DNA of 64,000 bases from Robiginitomaculum sp. (GCA_021776615.1 JAJFFO010000008.1:51153-115152); one strand, 5' to 3'; shown: positions 29,808 to 39,803, counted from the stretch's first letter. Notes: generated from the letters alone by a model not told the origin. Program-made: numbers and translations.

Positions 29808-31571
29808 TCAAAATGGTCGGCTGGGCAATAAACGCTCCAAAGCACCATCTTGCAACACCTTCACCATCTCGCGATACCCGGCTTCGGCAGCGGTTTCATA
29901 GGCGCTCCAATCACGCAATTCGATTCCGCTAATGTCCGGTAGCACCAAAACATCCGCATTTTGGCGCGACGCATCGGTATTGCCGTGGGTAACCGTCGCC
30001 GAGCGCATAAGCAGGCTGGCAATTGGTGGTGCTTCATGCAGGCCGTGCTTTAGCGCCCAGCGAAAAAACCCGGGCGGGTCAACAAAATCAGAAGTATTGA
30101 GGCCCCTTTGGCGCGCCACATCCACCCCGATTGTCAATCCACGGTGAAAAAGCTCCATGACATCTACCGGGAAATTATTGGCCACCGCTCCATCCACATG
30201 GACTTCGCCATCCATCACCACCGGCGGTAATATGCCTGGCAAGGCTATCGACGCGCGCAGGGCCGTGCGTAGCGATCCCGAACGGTGAATCGCAGCAGCA
30301 CCAGTAGTCAGATTACCCGACACACAAAAAAACGGCACCTTCATGTTTTCAATCTGAGTATCGCCGAAAAACTGTTTAAGCCTTCGGTTGACCTTTAGCC
30401 CCTTGGTCAAGGCGATAACCGGTAAATTATAGTCATCAAGCGGGTTAGAGTGGACGAAGGCCTGGCAAATATTTTGCTCCATTTCGTCATCATCCCACCC
30501 CAAGGATAGACCGGCGGCAATGATCGCCCCCATAGAAGTGCCGCCGACAAAATCAATGGCAATGCCCGCTTCATGTAAAGCACGAATAGCGCCTATATGG
30601 GCGTATGCCCGTGCGCCGCCGCCGGACAATACCAGCCCCACGGAACGCCCCGAAGCGGTTCGGGCAATGCGCGCAGCATCGCTTTTTGAACCATTCTGCC
30701 AATGGAGTATGCGTTCCGCATTGGCCGCGCGTTTCCAATCACACCCATCGGAAACAGCGCGTTCGCCCTGATTATGCAATAAAATCACGTCAACCAGACG
30801 AAACACCCGCGCCGGCGAGCGATCAGGCGGCAATAACGGTTCCGATGGACGGGCATCGGCCCGCGCCAGTATCCACAATCTATCCGCTTGGCGCAGGCAT
30901 AGCCGAAACCAATGGGTGTCCTGCACCGGCGAATATAGCAATACAACATCGTGTTTGTGCTCTAACGCATCAAACCATTCGCTGGGGCTATCTTCCGCCT
31001 CCGGACCGACAATCACCGACGTGCGCCCCAATGTCTTAAGGGCCTCGGATAATTCTTTAGCAATGTGCAGGCAATTTATGGTCGGAGACGTTGCCAGCAG
31101 GGCAAACACTTTTGGTTCACTGCGCCCGCCAGACGTGGCGCGCCGGTTGGAGCGATTGCGCATCACCATAAGTTGGGCCAGTGAGCGCATGAGGGCGGGG
31201 TGGCGCTTTATCAACATATCAAAGGTGGCGCGCGGCAGGCTGATAATCTCTGAATCACGCATGGCATAAATGGATGAAGAGTGCGTGGCGCCGCCCAGAA
31301 AAGCCATTTCGCCAATGGGCTCGCCGGAACGAATATGGCCAATGAATTGCGGATTGCCGTCGGGGCCAGGGCGAAATACGCCAAGCACACCAGAACGCAT
31401 AAAGAAAATGCTATCGGCGTGGTCTCCGGGGTGAAAAAGCGCCATGCCGCCGGGCAAAGAGAACCACTGCACCTGCTTGGCCGCAGCCTTTAACGCGCCT
31501 TTCGGGGCGTCGGCGAGGATGGAAATCTTGGCCAGATCGCTTGCATCAAGCATGGAGTTTGCGTCAGCCAC
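29808..31571 (-). CDS. cyclic-nucleotide-binding patatin-like phospholipase
   Basis: 587 aa. The N-terminal cNMP-binding domain (about residues 12-130) has HPGDHADSIFFMRSGVLGVF and GHIRSGEPIGEMAFLGG. A middle region (about 150-300) resembles the NTE-type regulatory segment. The patatin domain (about 310-510) has the oxyanion loop SGGGARAYAHIGAIRAL, nucleophile Ser in GGTSMGAII and the dyad Asp in DGAVANNFP. It belongs to the bacterial NTE-like lysophospholipases and is probably inner-membrane associated. Monocistronic; 107 bases separate it from the next gene on the same strand. Confidence 0.9.
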   Translation of the reverse strand: MADANSMLDASDLAKISILADAPKGALKAAAKQVQWFSLPGGMALFHPGDHADSIFFMRSGVLGVFRPGPDGNPQFIGHIRSGEPIGEMAFLGGATHSSSIYAMRDSEIISLPRATFDMLIKRHPALMRSLAQLMVMRNRSNRRATSGGRSEPKVFALLATSPTINCLHIAKELSEALKTLGRTSVIVGPEAEDSPSEWFDALEHKHDVVLLYSPVQDTHWFRLCLRQADRLWILARADARPSEPLLPPDRSPARVFRLVDVILLHNQGERAVSDGCDWKRAANAERILHWQNGSKSDAARIARTASGRSVGLVLSGGGARAYAHIGAIRALHEAGIAIDFVGGTSMGAIIAAGLSLGWDDDEMEQNICQAFVHSNPLDDYNLPVIALTKGLKVNRRLKQFFGDTQIENMKVPFFCVSGNLTTGAAAIHRSGSLRTALRASIALPGILPPVVMDGEVHVDGAVANNFPVDVMELFHRGLTIGVDVARQRGLNTSDFVDPPGFFRWALKHGLHEAPPIASLLMRSATVTHGNTDASRQNADVLVLPDISGIELRDWSAYETAAEAGYREMVKVLQDGALERLLPSRPF

Positions 31572-31677
31572 AGTCTAGCCGCCACTTTTCTTACACGAAC
31601 AGATATCAGGATGCGGAATCATCTGTCTCATTTCCTAAAGATACGGCGATCATGCAGGGCAAGGAAGGGGCTGAAGG

Positions 31678-32514
31678 TCAATTTTTCGAGACAGGTTTTG
31701 AATTCTCCGAGAGATTATCAAAATTAGGCACCCTGCCCTCGGCCCTTGCTGAAACCGCTTCCAAAACGTCGTCGGGATTAAAAATACCCGATTGCACGGC
31801 ACGCATATAGCGCATGGATTGCGCAACGCCGTGGTCGCGTGCGTGGTTGAGGCAATCTTTTGACGCGGCAATGGCCAAAGGCGGTTTTTGCGCGATGCGC
31901 GCCGCCATCTCATCGGCAAGAACCAGCAAAGCCTCATAATCGTCGGCCAATGTGTTGACAAGACCAAGGCTGTAAGCGCGTTCGGCCATTAATTTGGTGC
32001 CTGCAAACGCCAATTCGCGCACCACACCCGCAGGCAAGAGGGTTGGCAGTCTTTGCAATGTGCCCAAATCGGCCATCATGCCGACATTAATTTCCTCAAT
32101 ACAAAAATATGCATCCCTGGTGGCGAGGCGAATATCGCAAGCGCTAATCAGGTCTACACCGCCACCGATACAGCCGCCTTGAATGGCGGCGATGATCGGA
32201 AACCGTGCCGCTTCCAGCGCGTCGAAGCCGGCCTGCATTTGCGCCAAAGTGTGCACAAAGCCTTCGCGGCCAATGGCGTTGTTTGTGGTGCCCGCCATTT
32301 CAGCAAACAGCGCTAAATCAATACCGGCGGTAAAATGCGGGCCTTGCGAGTCGATAATCAGCACGCGGGTTTCGCCGGACGCTGACAGCCCACGTACCGC
32401 CTCTGGAAACTCAGACCAAAACCGTGCCCCCAACGCATTACGTTTTGTCGGGCGGCAAAGGGTAAGGCGCGCAACGCCGCCTGTGTGAACAAGATGAAAT
32501 GGCGCGTCGGTCAT
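31678..32514 (-). CDS. enoyl-CoA hydratase/isomerase family, dienoyl-CoA isomerase-like
   Basis: 278 aa crotonase-fold protein. Oxyanion-hole segments are GPHFTAGIDLALFAEMAG and AIQGGCIGGGVDLISACDIR. The following EEINVGMMADLGTLQRLP closely matches delta3,5-delta2,4-dienoyl-CoA isomerase (ECH1), including the Glu and the Asp that serve as its catalytic acids. It is probably used in beta-oxidation of unsaturated acyl chains. The gene is divergent from the carboxylase beta subunit across 130 bases. Confidence 0.85.
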   Translation of the reverse strand: MTDAPFHLVHTGGVARLTLCRPTKRNALGARFWSEFPEAVRGLSASGETRVLIIDSQGPHFTAGIDLALFAEMAGTTNNAIGREGFVHTLAQMQAGFDALEAARFPIIAAIQGGCIGGGVDLISACDIRLATRDAYFCIEEINVGMMADLGTLQRLPTLLPAGVVRELAFAGTKLMAERAYSLGLVNTLADDYEALLVLADEMAARIAQKPPLAIAASKDCLNHARDHGVAQSMRYMRAVQSGIFNPDDVLEAVSARAEGRVPNFDNLSENSKPVSKN

Positions 32515-32644
32515 AATGTTTCCTCTCGCAAATATGGTGGTCGCCCCCGCAAAACCCCGCGCAAGAGATTGAGCCAGACGCTGGTACCTGCTTTAGTCAT
32601 AGGGTAGGAAGTTCGGTGAGTCTCGTGCCAATAGGAAAACAAGT

Positions 32645-34249
32645 ATGACGGTCCTGAATTCTAACATCGACACCCAAGACGCGGCATTTAAAGCCAATGC
32701 CAAGGCCATGGGAAAACTTGTCGATGAATTGCGCGAAAACACGGCCAAGGCAGCCCTTGGCGGCTCAGAACGGGCCAGGGACAAGCATTTAAGCCGTGGA
32801 AAACTTTTGCCACGCCAGCGGGTCGAACACTTGTTGGACCCCGGCGCGCCATTTATGGAAATTTCGGCGTTGGCAGCCAATGGCATGTATGGCGACGAGA
32901 TTAATGGTGCCGGGATGATTGCCGGGATTGGCCGGGTTGAAGGCCGCGAAGTGATGGTGTTGGCCAATGATGCCACGGTAAAGGGCGGCACCTATTACCC
33001 GATGACGGTGAAGAAGCATTTGCGGGCGCAGGAAATTGCGCTGGAAAACCATCTGCCGTGCATTTATCTGGTCGATTCGGGCGGCGCTAATCTGCCGCAT
33101 CAGGCGGAAGTGTTCCCCGACCGCGAACATTTCGGCCGTATTTTTTATAATCAGGCGATTATGTCGTCCAAGGGCATTGCCCAAATCGCCGTGGTCATGG
33201 GGTCTTGCACGGCGGGCGGGGCCTATGTACCGGCAATGTCGGACGAAACCATTATTGTGCGTAATCAGGGCACTATTTTTCTGGCCGGTCCGCCTTTGGT
33301 AAAAGCCGCCACCGGTGAAATCATTTCCGCTGAGGACTTGGGCGGTGCCGATGTGCATGCGCGCAAATCCGGCGTGGTCGACCATTATGCCAATGATGAC
33401 GAACACGCTTTGTTTCTGGCGCGACGCATCGTGCACAATCTGGACACGCCAAAAGCGGCAAGTGCGGCGCAAGCAGCCGAAGAGCCACTATTCGCCGTGA
33501 GCGATCTCAATGGCGTAGTGCCCAAAGACGTGCGTGCGCCTTACAATGTGCGCGAAATCATTGCCCGTCTGGTCGATGGCAGTGTCTTTGACGAGTTCAA
33601 AAAGCTCTATGGCGAAACACTGGTCACCGGTTTTGCCCGCATTTATGGCCAGCGCGTCGGCATTATCGCCAATAACGGCATTTTATTTTCAGAATCGGCG
33701 CAAAAGGCCGCGCACTTCATTGAATTATGCTGTCAGCGCAATATTCCTCTGGTGTTTTTGCAAAACATTTCCGGCTTTATGGTCGGTGGCAAATACGAAG
33801 CAGGCGGCATTGCCAAAGACGGGGCAAAAATGGTGATGGCGGTGGCCTGCGCCAAGGTGCCCAAATTCACCATCATTATTGGTGGTTCTTACGGTGCGGG
33901 CAATTATGGCATGTGTGGCCGCGCCTACAGTCCGCGATTTTTATTCATGTGGCCAAATGCGCGCATTTCGGTCATGGGCGGCGAACAAGCGGCCAGCGTT
34001 CTGGCCACGGTTAAGCGCGATGGCATGGAAAGGCGCGGCGAAAAATGGAGCAAAGCCGAGGAGGCAGCGTTTCAGGAACCGATCCGACAAACCTATGAGC
34101 AAGAAGGTTCGCCGTATTATTCTACGGCCCGGCTATGGGATGACGGCATTATTGCCCCGGCCGACACACGGCGAGTTTTGGGCTTGGCGATCAGCGCCAG
34201 CGCCAATGCACCAAAAGAAGAAACGCAATTTGGCGTATTTCGTATGTAG
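32645..34249 (+). CDS. mccB: acyl-CoA carboxylase beta subunit, methylcrotonoyl-CoA carboxylase type
   Basis: 534 aa carboxyltransferase. CoA and carboxybiotin sites appear as [39 protein letters not shown] and, in the second half, [20 protein letters not shown] and [20 protein letters not shown]. The pattern fits the MCC beta subunit (leucine breakdown) better than PCC or ACC; geranyl-CoA carboxylase is the near alternative. It needs a biotin-carrying alpha subunit, which is absent here, as are the other leucine genes. The ATG at 32645 has no strong SD. Confidence 0.87.
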   Translation: MTVLNSNIDTQDAAFKANAKAMGKLVDELRENTAKAALGGSERARDKHLSRGKLLPRQRVEHLLDPGAPFMEISALAANGMYGDEINGAGMIAGIGRVEGREVMVLANDATVKGGTYYPMTVKKHLRAQEIALENHLPCIYLVDSGGANLPHQAEVFPDREHFGRIFYNQAIMSSKGIAQIAVVMGSCTAGGAYVPAMSDETIIVRNQGTIFLAGPPLVKAATGEIISAEDLGGADVHARKSGVVDHYANDDEHALFLARRIVHNLDTPKAASAAQAAEEPLFAVSDLNGVVPKDVRAPYNVREIIARLVDGSVFDEFKKLYGETLVTGFARIYGQRVGIIANNGILFSESAQKAAHFIELCCQRNIPLVFLQNISGFMVGGKYEAGGIAKDGAKMVMAVACAKVPKFTIIIGGSYGAGNYGMCGRAYSPRFLFMWPNARISVMGGEQAASVLATVKRDGMERRGEKWSKAEEAAFQEPIRQTYEQEGSPYYSTARLWDDGIIAPADTRRVLGLAISASANAPKEETQFGVFRM

Positions 34250-34293
34250 ATTTGCGGGTGGCGTGCGGAATTTTAGGCGCTAATCCGTTGTGC

Positions 34294-35289
34294 TTATGGC
34301 ATCCATACCTTGCTACAGGTATTAACATGCGCCTTGGCGGGGGCCAAAGTGTATAATTCGCCGCCCTTTTTCATGCTGCCATTGTCAAAGCCCAAGACTA
34401 AATTTTTGCCCTGATAATCCCAATCCATAGCTTCCCAATTGCGTGGTTTGATACGTCTAATCCCATCATCGGCGGCATATAGTTTTTCCGGCCCGCCATT
34501 TGGGAAGGCAAAGCCATTGCCCGGACAATAGGCCTGTAACCAGTTGTTTTTATAGGGCGCAATGCCGCCAATATGGGTGGTCCCCATCATCACCAAAAGT
34601 GCATCGCCATACCAGACCAGATCCGTCGCCCTAAATTGCTGATGGATGTTGATATTGTTGACTGCGCCGGGCACCGGCGTCGCCACTTCATATTTGCGAA
34701 TAGCGCCGATTAAGCCTTTGCCGACCTGCCAGTCAAATACGCCAATTCGTGGATACTGCAGATTGTTGGCGGCGGTGTTGAACGGGCAGCTCTTTTTACC
34801 TCTGGCTCTAATTTGCGCATAGCCGCCCTCCCACAGCACCGCCACCCGCAGGACGCCTTCCTTGGCCGTTTTTTTGACCGCCAGCCCTTCCAAGCCCCGG
34901 CCACAATTTTCGGCCCATAAATTACCGTCAAACTTGTGATGCGCACCGCTTTTGCGCTTGGGTTTGGCGAAATCGACTTCAAAAATCGTGCGATCATCTT
35001 CGCTTAAAATGAGCGCGACCTCTCTACCCTCTAATGAAATAACATCAATCGATTCAAAGCCTTTAAATTTTGTTTTCAACAAGACATCGCCAGCGTCGGT
35101 GGCATAAATTCGATCATTGGTGTCATCACCAACCAGTAAATACCCGGTCTTTGTTGCCGCAACGCCGCTAACCTCGGCCATACCATTATAGGGGGTCGGT
35201 TTTGGCGCAGGAACCACACCTTCATCGGCGGCAAATGAGCGCGTGGAAACAAGGAGTATGAGGCAAGTTAGCTGTAATATCTTTTGCAT
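34294..35289 (-). CDS. exported protein of unknown function
   Basis: 331 aa. An N-terminal signal peptide (ILQLTCLILLVSTRSFA) implies export to periplasm or outside. The body has repeated short strand-rich blocks such as EVSGVAATKTGYLLVGDD, GREVALILSEDDRTIFEVDF and GALLVMMGTTH-like segments, reminiscent of a beta-propeller, and four Cys (ENCGRG, KSCPF, AYCPG, NTCSK) that may pair. I do not recognise the family. It ends convergently with mccB and stands alone. Confidence 0.65.
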   Translation of the reverse strand: MQKILQLTCLILLVSTRSFAADEGVVPAPKPTPYNGMAEVSGVAATKTGYLLVGDDTNDRIYATDAGDVLLKTKFKGFESIDVISLEGREVALILSEDDRTIFEVDFAKPKRKSGAHHKFDGNLWAENCGRGLEGLAVKKTAKEGVLRVAVLWEGGYAQIRARGKKSCPFNTAANNLQYPRIGVFDWQVGKGLIGAIRKYEVATPVPGAVNNINIHQQFRATDLVWYGDALLVMMGTTHIGGIAPYKNNWLQAYCPGNGFAFPNGGPEKLYAADDGIRRIKPRNWEAMDWDYQGKNLVLGFDNGSMKKGGELYTLAPAKAHVNTCSKVWMP

Positions 35290-35481
35290 TTTAATGCCCG
35301 TATTTTAGTTGGATAAATTAGCAAATGGTGTGCGCACGATATGGTCACCGCCCGCAACACTACGCCCCTAGCAGAATTCCAGTCCTGCCTCAATGCAAGC
35401 ACGCGTATTGGGAAGTTGATTATATTTTCGCGTCATAATACGCGTGTAATCGCGACATTATGCCAAACTGGAATGCGCTGC

Positions 35482-36243
35482 TCAGAACGTTCCTTCTATC
35501 AGAGTTTTTTCTAAAAATGGCGATTCAAGCAATGGGTCGGTACTGGCTTTTTGCTCTACCAACACCCTGCGCTCATCCGGCAAGGCTGCCTTTAGCGCGG
35601 CCAATCTTGGCTGCAAGCGGATTAACTCGTCCTCCGGGCAAGGCCGTGCCAACGTAATTGCATCTTCGAACGGACCCTCTATCCACAAGCTTATATCCTC
35701 CCAATCAAGGATGACCGGCATTGCCTTTGGGTGTACCGGTTGCACAATCGCATTAGCAGCCGTGGTTAATATGGAAAACGTGCCCATTTGCACGATCTCG
35801 CCTTTGACCGAACCTTGCCAATCGCTCCAAACGCCTGCCAATGCAAATGGCGACCTGTCTGGCCGTCCAAAATGCACGGCCTGTTTAGCGCCTTTTTCAC
35901 CTTGGTATTCAGCAAAAAATGTTGCCGGTATGATGCACCGCCTTTGCCGTATGGCCTCGCGGAAGGTTGGTTTTTCCAGCCAATCTGCAGCGCGCGTATT
36001 GAAATTAAAGGTTGAAAAACGTTTTTCTTCTATAGGTTTATGCCAAAAGGTCGGTATTAGCCCCCAATGCATACGTTCAACTATTCGGCCATCCCCGCGA
36101 TTGACCACCAGCGGTGCCATCATTGACGGGAAGAAACGTTCAAAGGGTGGCAAATTTAACGCCGAAATAGAAGGTAACAATCCGGCAAGGCGGGCCAGTT
36201 CCGACCAGGTTAAATTTTCTAAATATCCGTAATTTGCACACAT
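35482..36243 (-). CDS. SOS response-associated peptidase (SRAP/HMCES/YedK family)
   Basis: 253 aa. Family enzymes form a thiazolidine crosslink to abasic sites in single-stranded DNA through Cys2, seen here directly after the initiator Met (MCANYGYL). Other conserved parts are MHWGLIPTFWHKP, FNTRAADWLEKPTFREAI, RRCIIPATFFAEYQGEKG and VHPKAMPVIL with the active-site His. In the Glu block the usual FYEW reads FAEY, so the aromatic before Glu is lost. No SOS box is evident. Confidence 0.9.
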   Translation of the reverse strand: MCANYGYLENLTWSELARLAGLLPSISALNLPPFERFFPSMMAPLVVNRGDGRIVERMHWGLIPTFWHKPIEEKRFSTFNFNTRAADWLEKPTFREAIRQRRCIIPATFFAEYQGEKGAKQAVHFGRPDRSPFALAGVWSDWQGSVKGEIVQMGTFSILTTAANAIVQPVHPKAMPVILDWEDISLWIEGPFEDAITLARPCPEDELIRLQPRLAALKAALPDERRVLVEQKASTDPLLESPFLEKTLIEGTF

Positions 36244-36277
36244 TTTAATTCAAATTTTATCGAGTTTATCAGGAAAT

Positions 36278-37171
36278 TTATTCCCGGCTGATCAATTCTT
36301 CACGGGAATTTTTCGCCTCTTGGTTGTCCGGGGAAATACGTAAAACCTGCTCATAGGCCTTAACCGCATCGCCCCAATTTTCCAAAACCACATAAGATTT
36401 TGCCAATTGCGACCACTCCTCCACCGAACCGCCATTTTCGTTCAGTCGTCCAGCAAGGCGGGCAACCATGCCTTCAATCATTTCACGTTGCGGGCCAGAT
36501 GGCGGTATGGCCGGGCCGGTGTCATTGGCGGGGGTATCGACGCCAATTTTGCTCATACGCGCCTGCAAGCTTGCCCGTAAAGGTGAGCCTTCCGGGGCTA
36601 CACTTAAAACCCTGCCCCAGTAAATTGCATTGGCACTTTGATTGCCTTCCTGTTCCGCGGCCAGCCCCAAAAAGAAAAGCGCCCGTAAATCGTCATGATT
36701 GCGTTCCAAAACTTGCGCAAAAATATCTCGCGCCTCCTTGCTCACAATCCTGTCATTGGCTTCAATGATAGCTTGGGCCTGATTGCCCAGCATCAAATCG
36801 CGTTCCTCAGGGGTCGAGGCGACCTTAGCGGCCTCGGCCAGGGCAGTGACCGCCTTTTGCTTCTCACCGGCAGATAAAAAGCGTTGCGCAAGGTCCGACC
36901 AGGCTTGTGCATTGGCATCATCACTGAGCAAAAGCATCGCTCCTGCCTCATCCATACTGGCAATGGCGCGGGTCAATAATGCTTCGGGTGATGCCGCATG
37001 AGGCCGGGTCAGGTCAGGCCTGCCCAAAAGAACATAATTGCCGAGCGTGAAACCAATAACGGCTAAGGCACTGATTAACAACAGCTTGGTGTTTCTTGAC
37101 GCACCGGAAACCGCCATGATGGTGATGGCCAGGGTTAAGAAAAACCCTAGGGCTAAAAAAACCGGGCTCAT
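36278..37171 (-). CDS. ccmI: cytochrome c maturation protein CcmI
   Basis: 297 aa. Two N-terminal membrane segments (FLALGFFLTLAITIMAVSG and LLLISALAVIGFTLGNYV) are followed by TPR helices (SDLAQRFLSAGEKQKAVTAL, AQVLERNHDDLRALFFLGLA, WSQLAKSYVVLENWGDAVKA). CcmI presents apocytochrome c to the CcmFH heme lyase. It is the last gene of the minus-strand ccm run and starts in a 4-base overlap with ccmD. Confidence 0.88.
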   Translation of the reverse strand: MSPVFLALGFFLTLAITIMAVSGASRNTKLLLISALAVIGFTLGNYVLLGRPDLTRPHAASPEALLTRAIASMDEAGAMLLLSDDANAQAWSDLAQRFLSAGEKQKAVTALAEAAKVASTPEERDLMLGNQAQAIIEANDRIVSKEARDIFAQVLERNHDDLRALFFLGLAAEQEGNQSANAIYWGRVLSVAPEGSPLRASLQARMSKIGVDTPANDTGPAIPPSGPQREMIEGMVARLAGRLNENGGSVEEWSQLAKSYVVLENWGDAVKAYEQVLRISPDNQEAKNSREELISRE

Positions 37172-37338
37172 GAGCCCACAGCCGGTTTTTCAACCGCTTC
37201 AATTTGGCGTAGAAGCGCCCGCGCCTTATGCCGCCGCCTAAGGGACCAAACAATAAACCCGCCAATCACCATGAGCGATACCCCGTAAGAAGGCCAAATA
37301 AACGCCGCGTATTTCCCCATATCCAGCAATTCAGCCAT
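37168..37338 (-). CDS. ccmD: heme exporter protein CcmD
   Basis: 56 aa, with one membrane segment (YAAFIWPSYGVSLMVIGGFI) and a basic tail (SLRRRHKARALLRQIEA), the standard CcmD plan. It helps release holo-CcmE from the CcmABC complex. The start is the ATG at 37338, which overlaps the ccmC stop by 8 bases; the frame is open upstream to 37461 but that part is inside ccmC. Its stop overlaps the ccmI start. Confidence 0.92.
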   Translation of the reverse strand: MAELLDMGKYAAFIWPSYGVSLMVIGGFIVWSLRRRHKARALLRQIEAVEKPAVGS

Positions 37339-38098
37339 TGGAAATATCCTTTTGCGGGGCTTCGGGCCGCGAAAGACGGGTTCCAATATGCAGGCGTTGT
37401 ATGCGGTTGATTTTTCGCACATCCAGTTCGGTTTGCATTTGCACCAATACCAGCCAGCCAAAAAGCGCTGTATACCCCAAAATAGCCGCCAATAACGGCC
37501 ATAACATCGTGTTTTCTATGGCCGGGCCTCCGGCGCGCAACAAGCTTGATGGCTGATGCAGGGTTGACCACCAATCCACCGAGAATTTGATAATTGGCAG
37601 ATTAATCGCGCCGACCATGGCAACAATGGCACCAAGGCGCGCGGCGCGGACTTTGTCGGGCATTACGCTACGAATGGTCATATACCCCAAAAACAAAAAT
37701 AACAGCACCAGCATTGAGGTCAGCCGTGCATCCCACACCCAGTAAGCCCCCCACATTGGCTTGCCCCAAAGCGCTCCCGTAAACAGGGCCAGAAACGTGA
37801 ACCCAAGCCCCAGCGGCGCGGCGGCCTCAGCGGCGGAGTCAGCCAGATTATGCCGCCAAACAAAACTGATAAAGCTGGCAATAGCCAAAAACCCGTAAGA
37901 GAAGGAAGCCAGCCACGCGGCGGGTACATGCACATAGAGCATGCGCGCGGCGTCGCCCTGCTGATAATCCTCCGGCGCGAGGAACAGCCCGGCCCCCAAC
38001 CCACCAACAATGCCAACAATCGCCAGCACGGCCAGCGGCGGCCCCAGCCACTTGGCCAAGCTTTGAAAGCGTTCCGGGTTTGCGAAAAACGAAAACAT
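37331..38098 (-). CDS. ccmC: heme exporter protein CcmC
   Basis: 255 aa with six membrane segments. The heme-handling motif is WGAYWVWDARLTSMLVLLF (WGxxWxWDxRLT), and conserved His residues lie in MLYVHVPAAWLASF and in WWSTLHQPSS. CcmC attaches heme to CcmE at the periplasmic face. Start at ATG 38098 with GAGG ahead; the frame extends to 38170 inside ccmB. It is 13 bases after ccmB. Confidence 0.95.
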   Translation of the reverse strand: MFSFFANPERFQSLAKWLGPPLAVLAIVGIVGGLGAGLFLAPEDYQQGDAARMLYVHVPAAWLASFSYGFLAIASFISFVWRHNLADSAAEAAAPLGLGFTFLALFTGALWGKPMWGAYWVWDARLTSMLVLLFLFLGYMTIRSVMPDKVRAARLGAIVAMVGAINLPIIKFSVDWWSTLHQPSSLLRAGGPAIENTMLWPLLAAILGYTALFGWLVLVQMQTELDVRKINRIQRLHIGTRLSRPEAPQKDISNG

Positions 38099-38111
38099 CA
38101 GGGCAGAAACC

Positions 38112-38777
38112 TCATTCCATATGGGCGCGCAAGGCGGCAGCGCAGATGATTGGTGAAAATACCAAAGCAAACAAGGTACTAGCTAACAAAAATTTAAGAT
38201 CAGGACTATCCAACACGCCCGCCTTGATGGCGCCTGCGCCAAAAATAATCGGCGGGGCCAGTAATGGCCCGGACAGCAACATCACCAACAGCCCGCCGCC
38301 ATGACGGCCAGCGGCCAACGCCGCGCCGATGGCCCCTAAAAGCACAAAGCCGGGGCCACCAATAAGCAAAGACAGGAATAACGGCACAAGCACCTCTGGC
38401 TTGGCCCCCAGCATAATGGCCGCCAATGGCGATAATAACGTGATCGGCGCAAAGCTGGTTAGCCAATGAGCGAGGCTTTTACCAATGGCGACAGCACTAA
38501 GCGATGCCCCGGCCGCGGTCAATATATCCAGCGAACCGTCTTCCATATCGCCATTAAATAACTGGCCAAGCGATAATTGGCTGGCAAGAGCCGCGGCCAA
38601 CCACACCAATGCTGGGGCAATCAGGCTTTGCAAACCTGTTTCCGGACCGATGGCGAAAGCCGCCAGCAAAATAAACAATAAGAAGAACACTGCTCCTTGC
38701 GCCCAACCGCCCCCGGCGCGGCGGGCAAGTCGCAAGTCGCGCGCAAGCACCGCCCACAATGTGGCCTGCCAGGACAC
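38112..38777 (-). CDS. ccmB: heme exporter protein CcmB
   Basis: 221 aa, six hydrophobic segments, the membrane part of the CcmAB ABC transporter that releases heme-bound CcmE from CcmC. Family segments are LARDLRLARRAGG, LIAPALVWLAAALASQLSL and the acidic NGDMEDGSLDIL loop. Its ATG shares one base with the ccmA stop. Many local alanine and glycine codons reflect transmembrane packing rather than repeats. Confidence 0.92.
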   Translation of the reverse strand: MSWQATLWAVLARDLRLARRAGGGWAQGAVFFLLFILLAAFAIGPETGLQSLIAPALVWLAAALASQLSLGQLFNGDMEDGSLDILTAAGASLSAVAIGKSLAHWLTSFAPITLLSPLAAIMLGAKPEVLVPLFLSLLIGGPGFVLLGAIGAALAAGRHGGGLLVMLLSGPLLAPPIIFGAGAIKAGVLDSPDLKFLLASTLFALVFSPIICAAALRAHME

Positions 38778-39412
38778 TATGCGGCCACCAGATTAAGTTC
38801 ACTCACCCGGCCTTGCGGCACAAAGACATTGTGGGTGGCAATGATGGCAATGCCACCGGCAGCGAGGTGCGCGGCGGTCAGCTCTTCGCTCAATTTCGCA
38901 GCTTTTGCATCCAACGCGGCAGTTGGCTCATCCATCAGCCAAATGGGTTGGCATTGCACAATTAAACGTGCCAAGGCCAAGCGGCGCTTTTGCCCGGCGG
39001 AAAACTGACCGACCGGTGTGTCTGCCAATGGTGCCAACCCGACTTGTTCCAACGCTTCGGCCAGCGCCATTTTGCTGTGGTGGATATTGATCCAAAACTT
39101 TAAATTTTCGCGGGCACTCAGGGCCGGTTTATGGGCGTCTTCATGACCTTGCCATGCCACGTGCCCGGCGGCATTGCCGCGCTGCCATTCCTGATTGCCA
39201 TGTCGAATATAAACATCGCCTTCACTATGGGGCGTAAGACCGGCAATAAGGCGCAACAGGCTTGATTTTCCGGCCCCGTTATCGCCGCGCAATACCAGCC
39301 CCGCACCGGTTTCCAATGTGAAATTAACGCCTCTAAACACAGGTTTTCCGCCGCGGTCACAGCCAAGTTCATCCGCCCGCAATGCCATAGATTGAAACGA
39401 TGAACCGCTCAT
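38777..39412 (-). CDS. ccmA: heme exporter ATP-binding protein CcmA
   Basis: 211 aa ABC ATPase. Walker A is GDNGAGKSSLLRLIAGL, signature FSAGQKRRLALARLI and Walker B IWLMDEPTAALDAKA, with the H-loop His in IATHN. It pairs with CcmB to drive holo-CcmE release. Signature FSAGQ is the CcmA form of LSGGQ. It begins one base after the ccmH stop. Confidence 0.94.
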   Translation of the reverse strand: MSGSSFQSMALRADELGCDRGGKPVFRGVNFTLETGAGLVLRGDNGAGKSSLLRLIAGLTPHSEGDVYIRHGNQEWQRGNAAGHVAWQGHEDAHKPALSARENLKFWINIHHSKMALAEALEQVGLAPLADTPVGQFSAGQKRRLALARLIVQCQPIWLMDEPTAALDAKAAKLSEELTAAHLAAGGIAIIATHNVFVPQGRVSELNLVAA

Positions 39413-39413
39413 T

Positions 39414-39803
39414 TTAATCCGACTTCACACCGTGGCGGCGTATGGCAAAAAACACCACCAATCCACCCAATAAAAAGATAAGCCACGGCGCGATCCATAG
39501 TGGCAAAGTGGCCGTTTTTAAAGGTGGGCGCAGTAAAATAACGTCGCCATAGCGGGCCACCAGAAACACCTTGATTTGTTCATTGCTGCGCCCTTGCTGA
39601 ATTTGCTCGCGCACAATACCGCGTAAATCCACGGCAATATCGGCATCGGAATCATGAATGGATTGGGCAATGCAGGTCGGGCATCGCAATTCTTTGAACA
39701 GATCCAACGCCCTCGCCTCTTGCTGCAAGTCCGCCAATGGTTGTTCCGGCGCCATCATCGCACACAGAACAAATGCAGATAAAGCAATAAAGAGCGCCCT
39801 CAT
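39414..39803 (-). CDS. ccmH: cytochrome c maturation protein CcmH (CycL)
   Basis: 129 aa. Signal-type N-terminus, then the redox motif LRCPTCIAQSIHDSDADIA (Cys41 and Cys44) and DLRGIVREQIQQGRSNEQIK, RYGDVILLRPP; a C-terminal membrane anchor (LWIAPWLIFLLGGLVVFFA) completes the short CcmH. It reduces the apocytochrome c CXXCH cysteines before heme ligation. The start overlaps ccmF as ATGA. No thioredoxin-like CcmG gene lies between the two. Confidence 0.93.
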   Translation of the reverse strand: MRALFIALSAFVLCAMMAPEQPLADLQQEARALDLFKELRCPTCIAQSIHDSDADIAVDLRGIVREQIQQGRSNEQIKVFLVARYGDVILLRPPLKTATLPLWIAPWLIFLLGGLVVFFAIRRHGVKSD

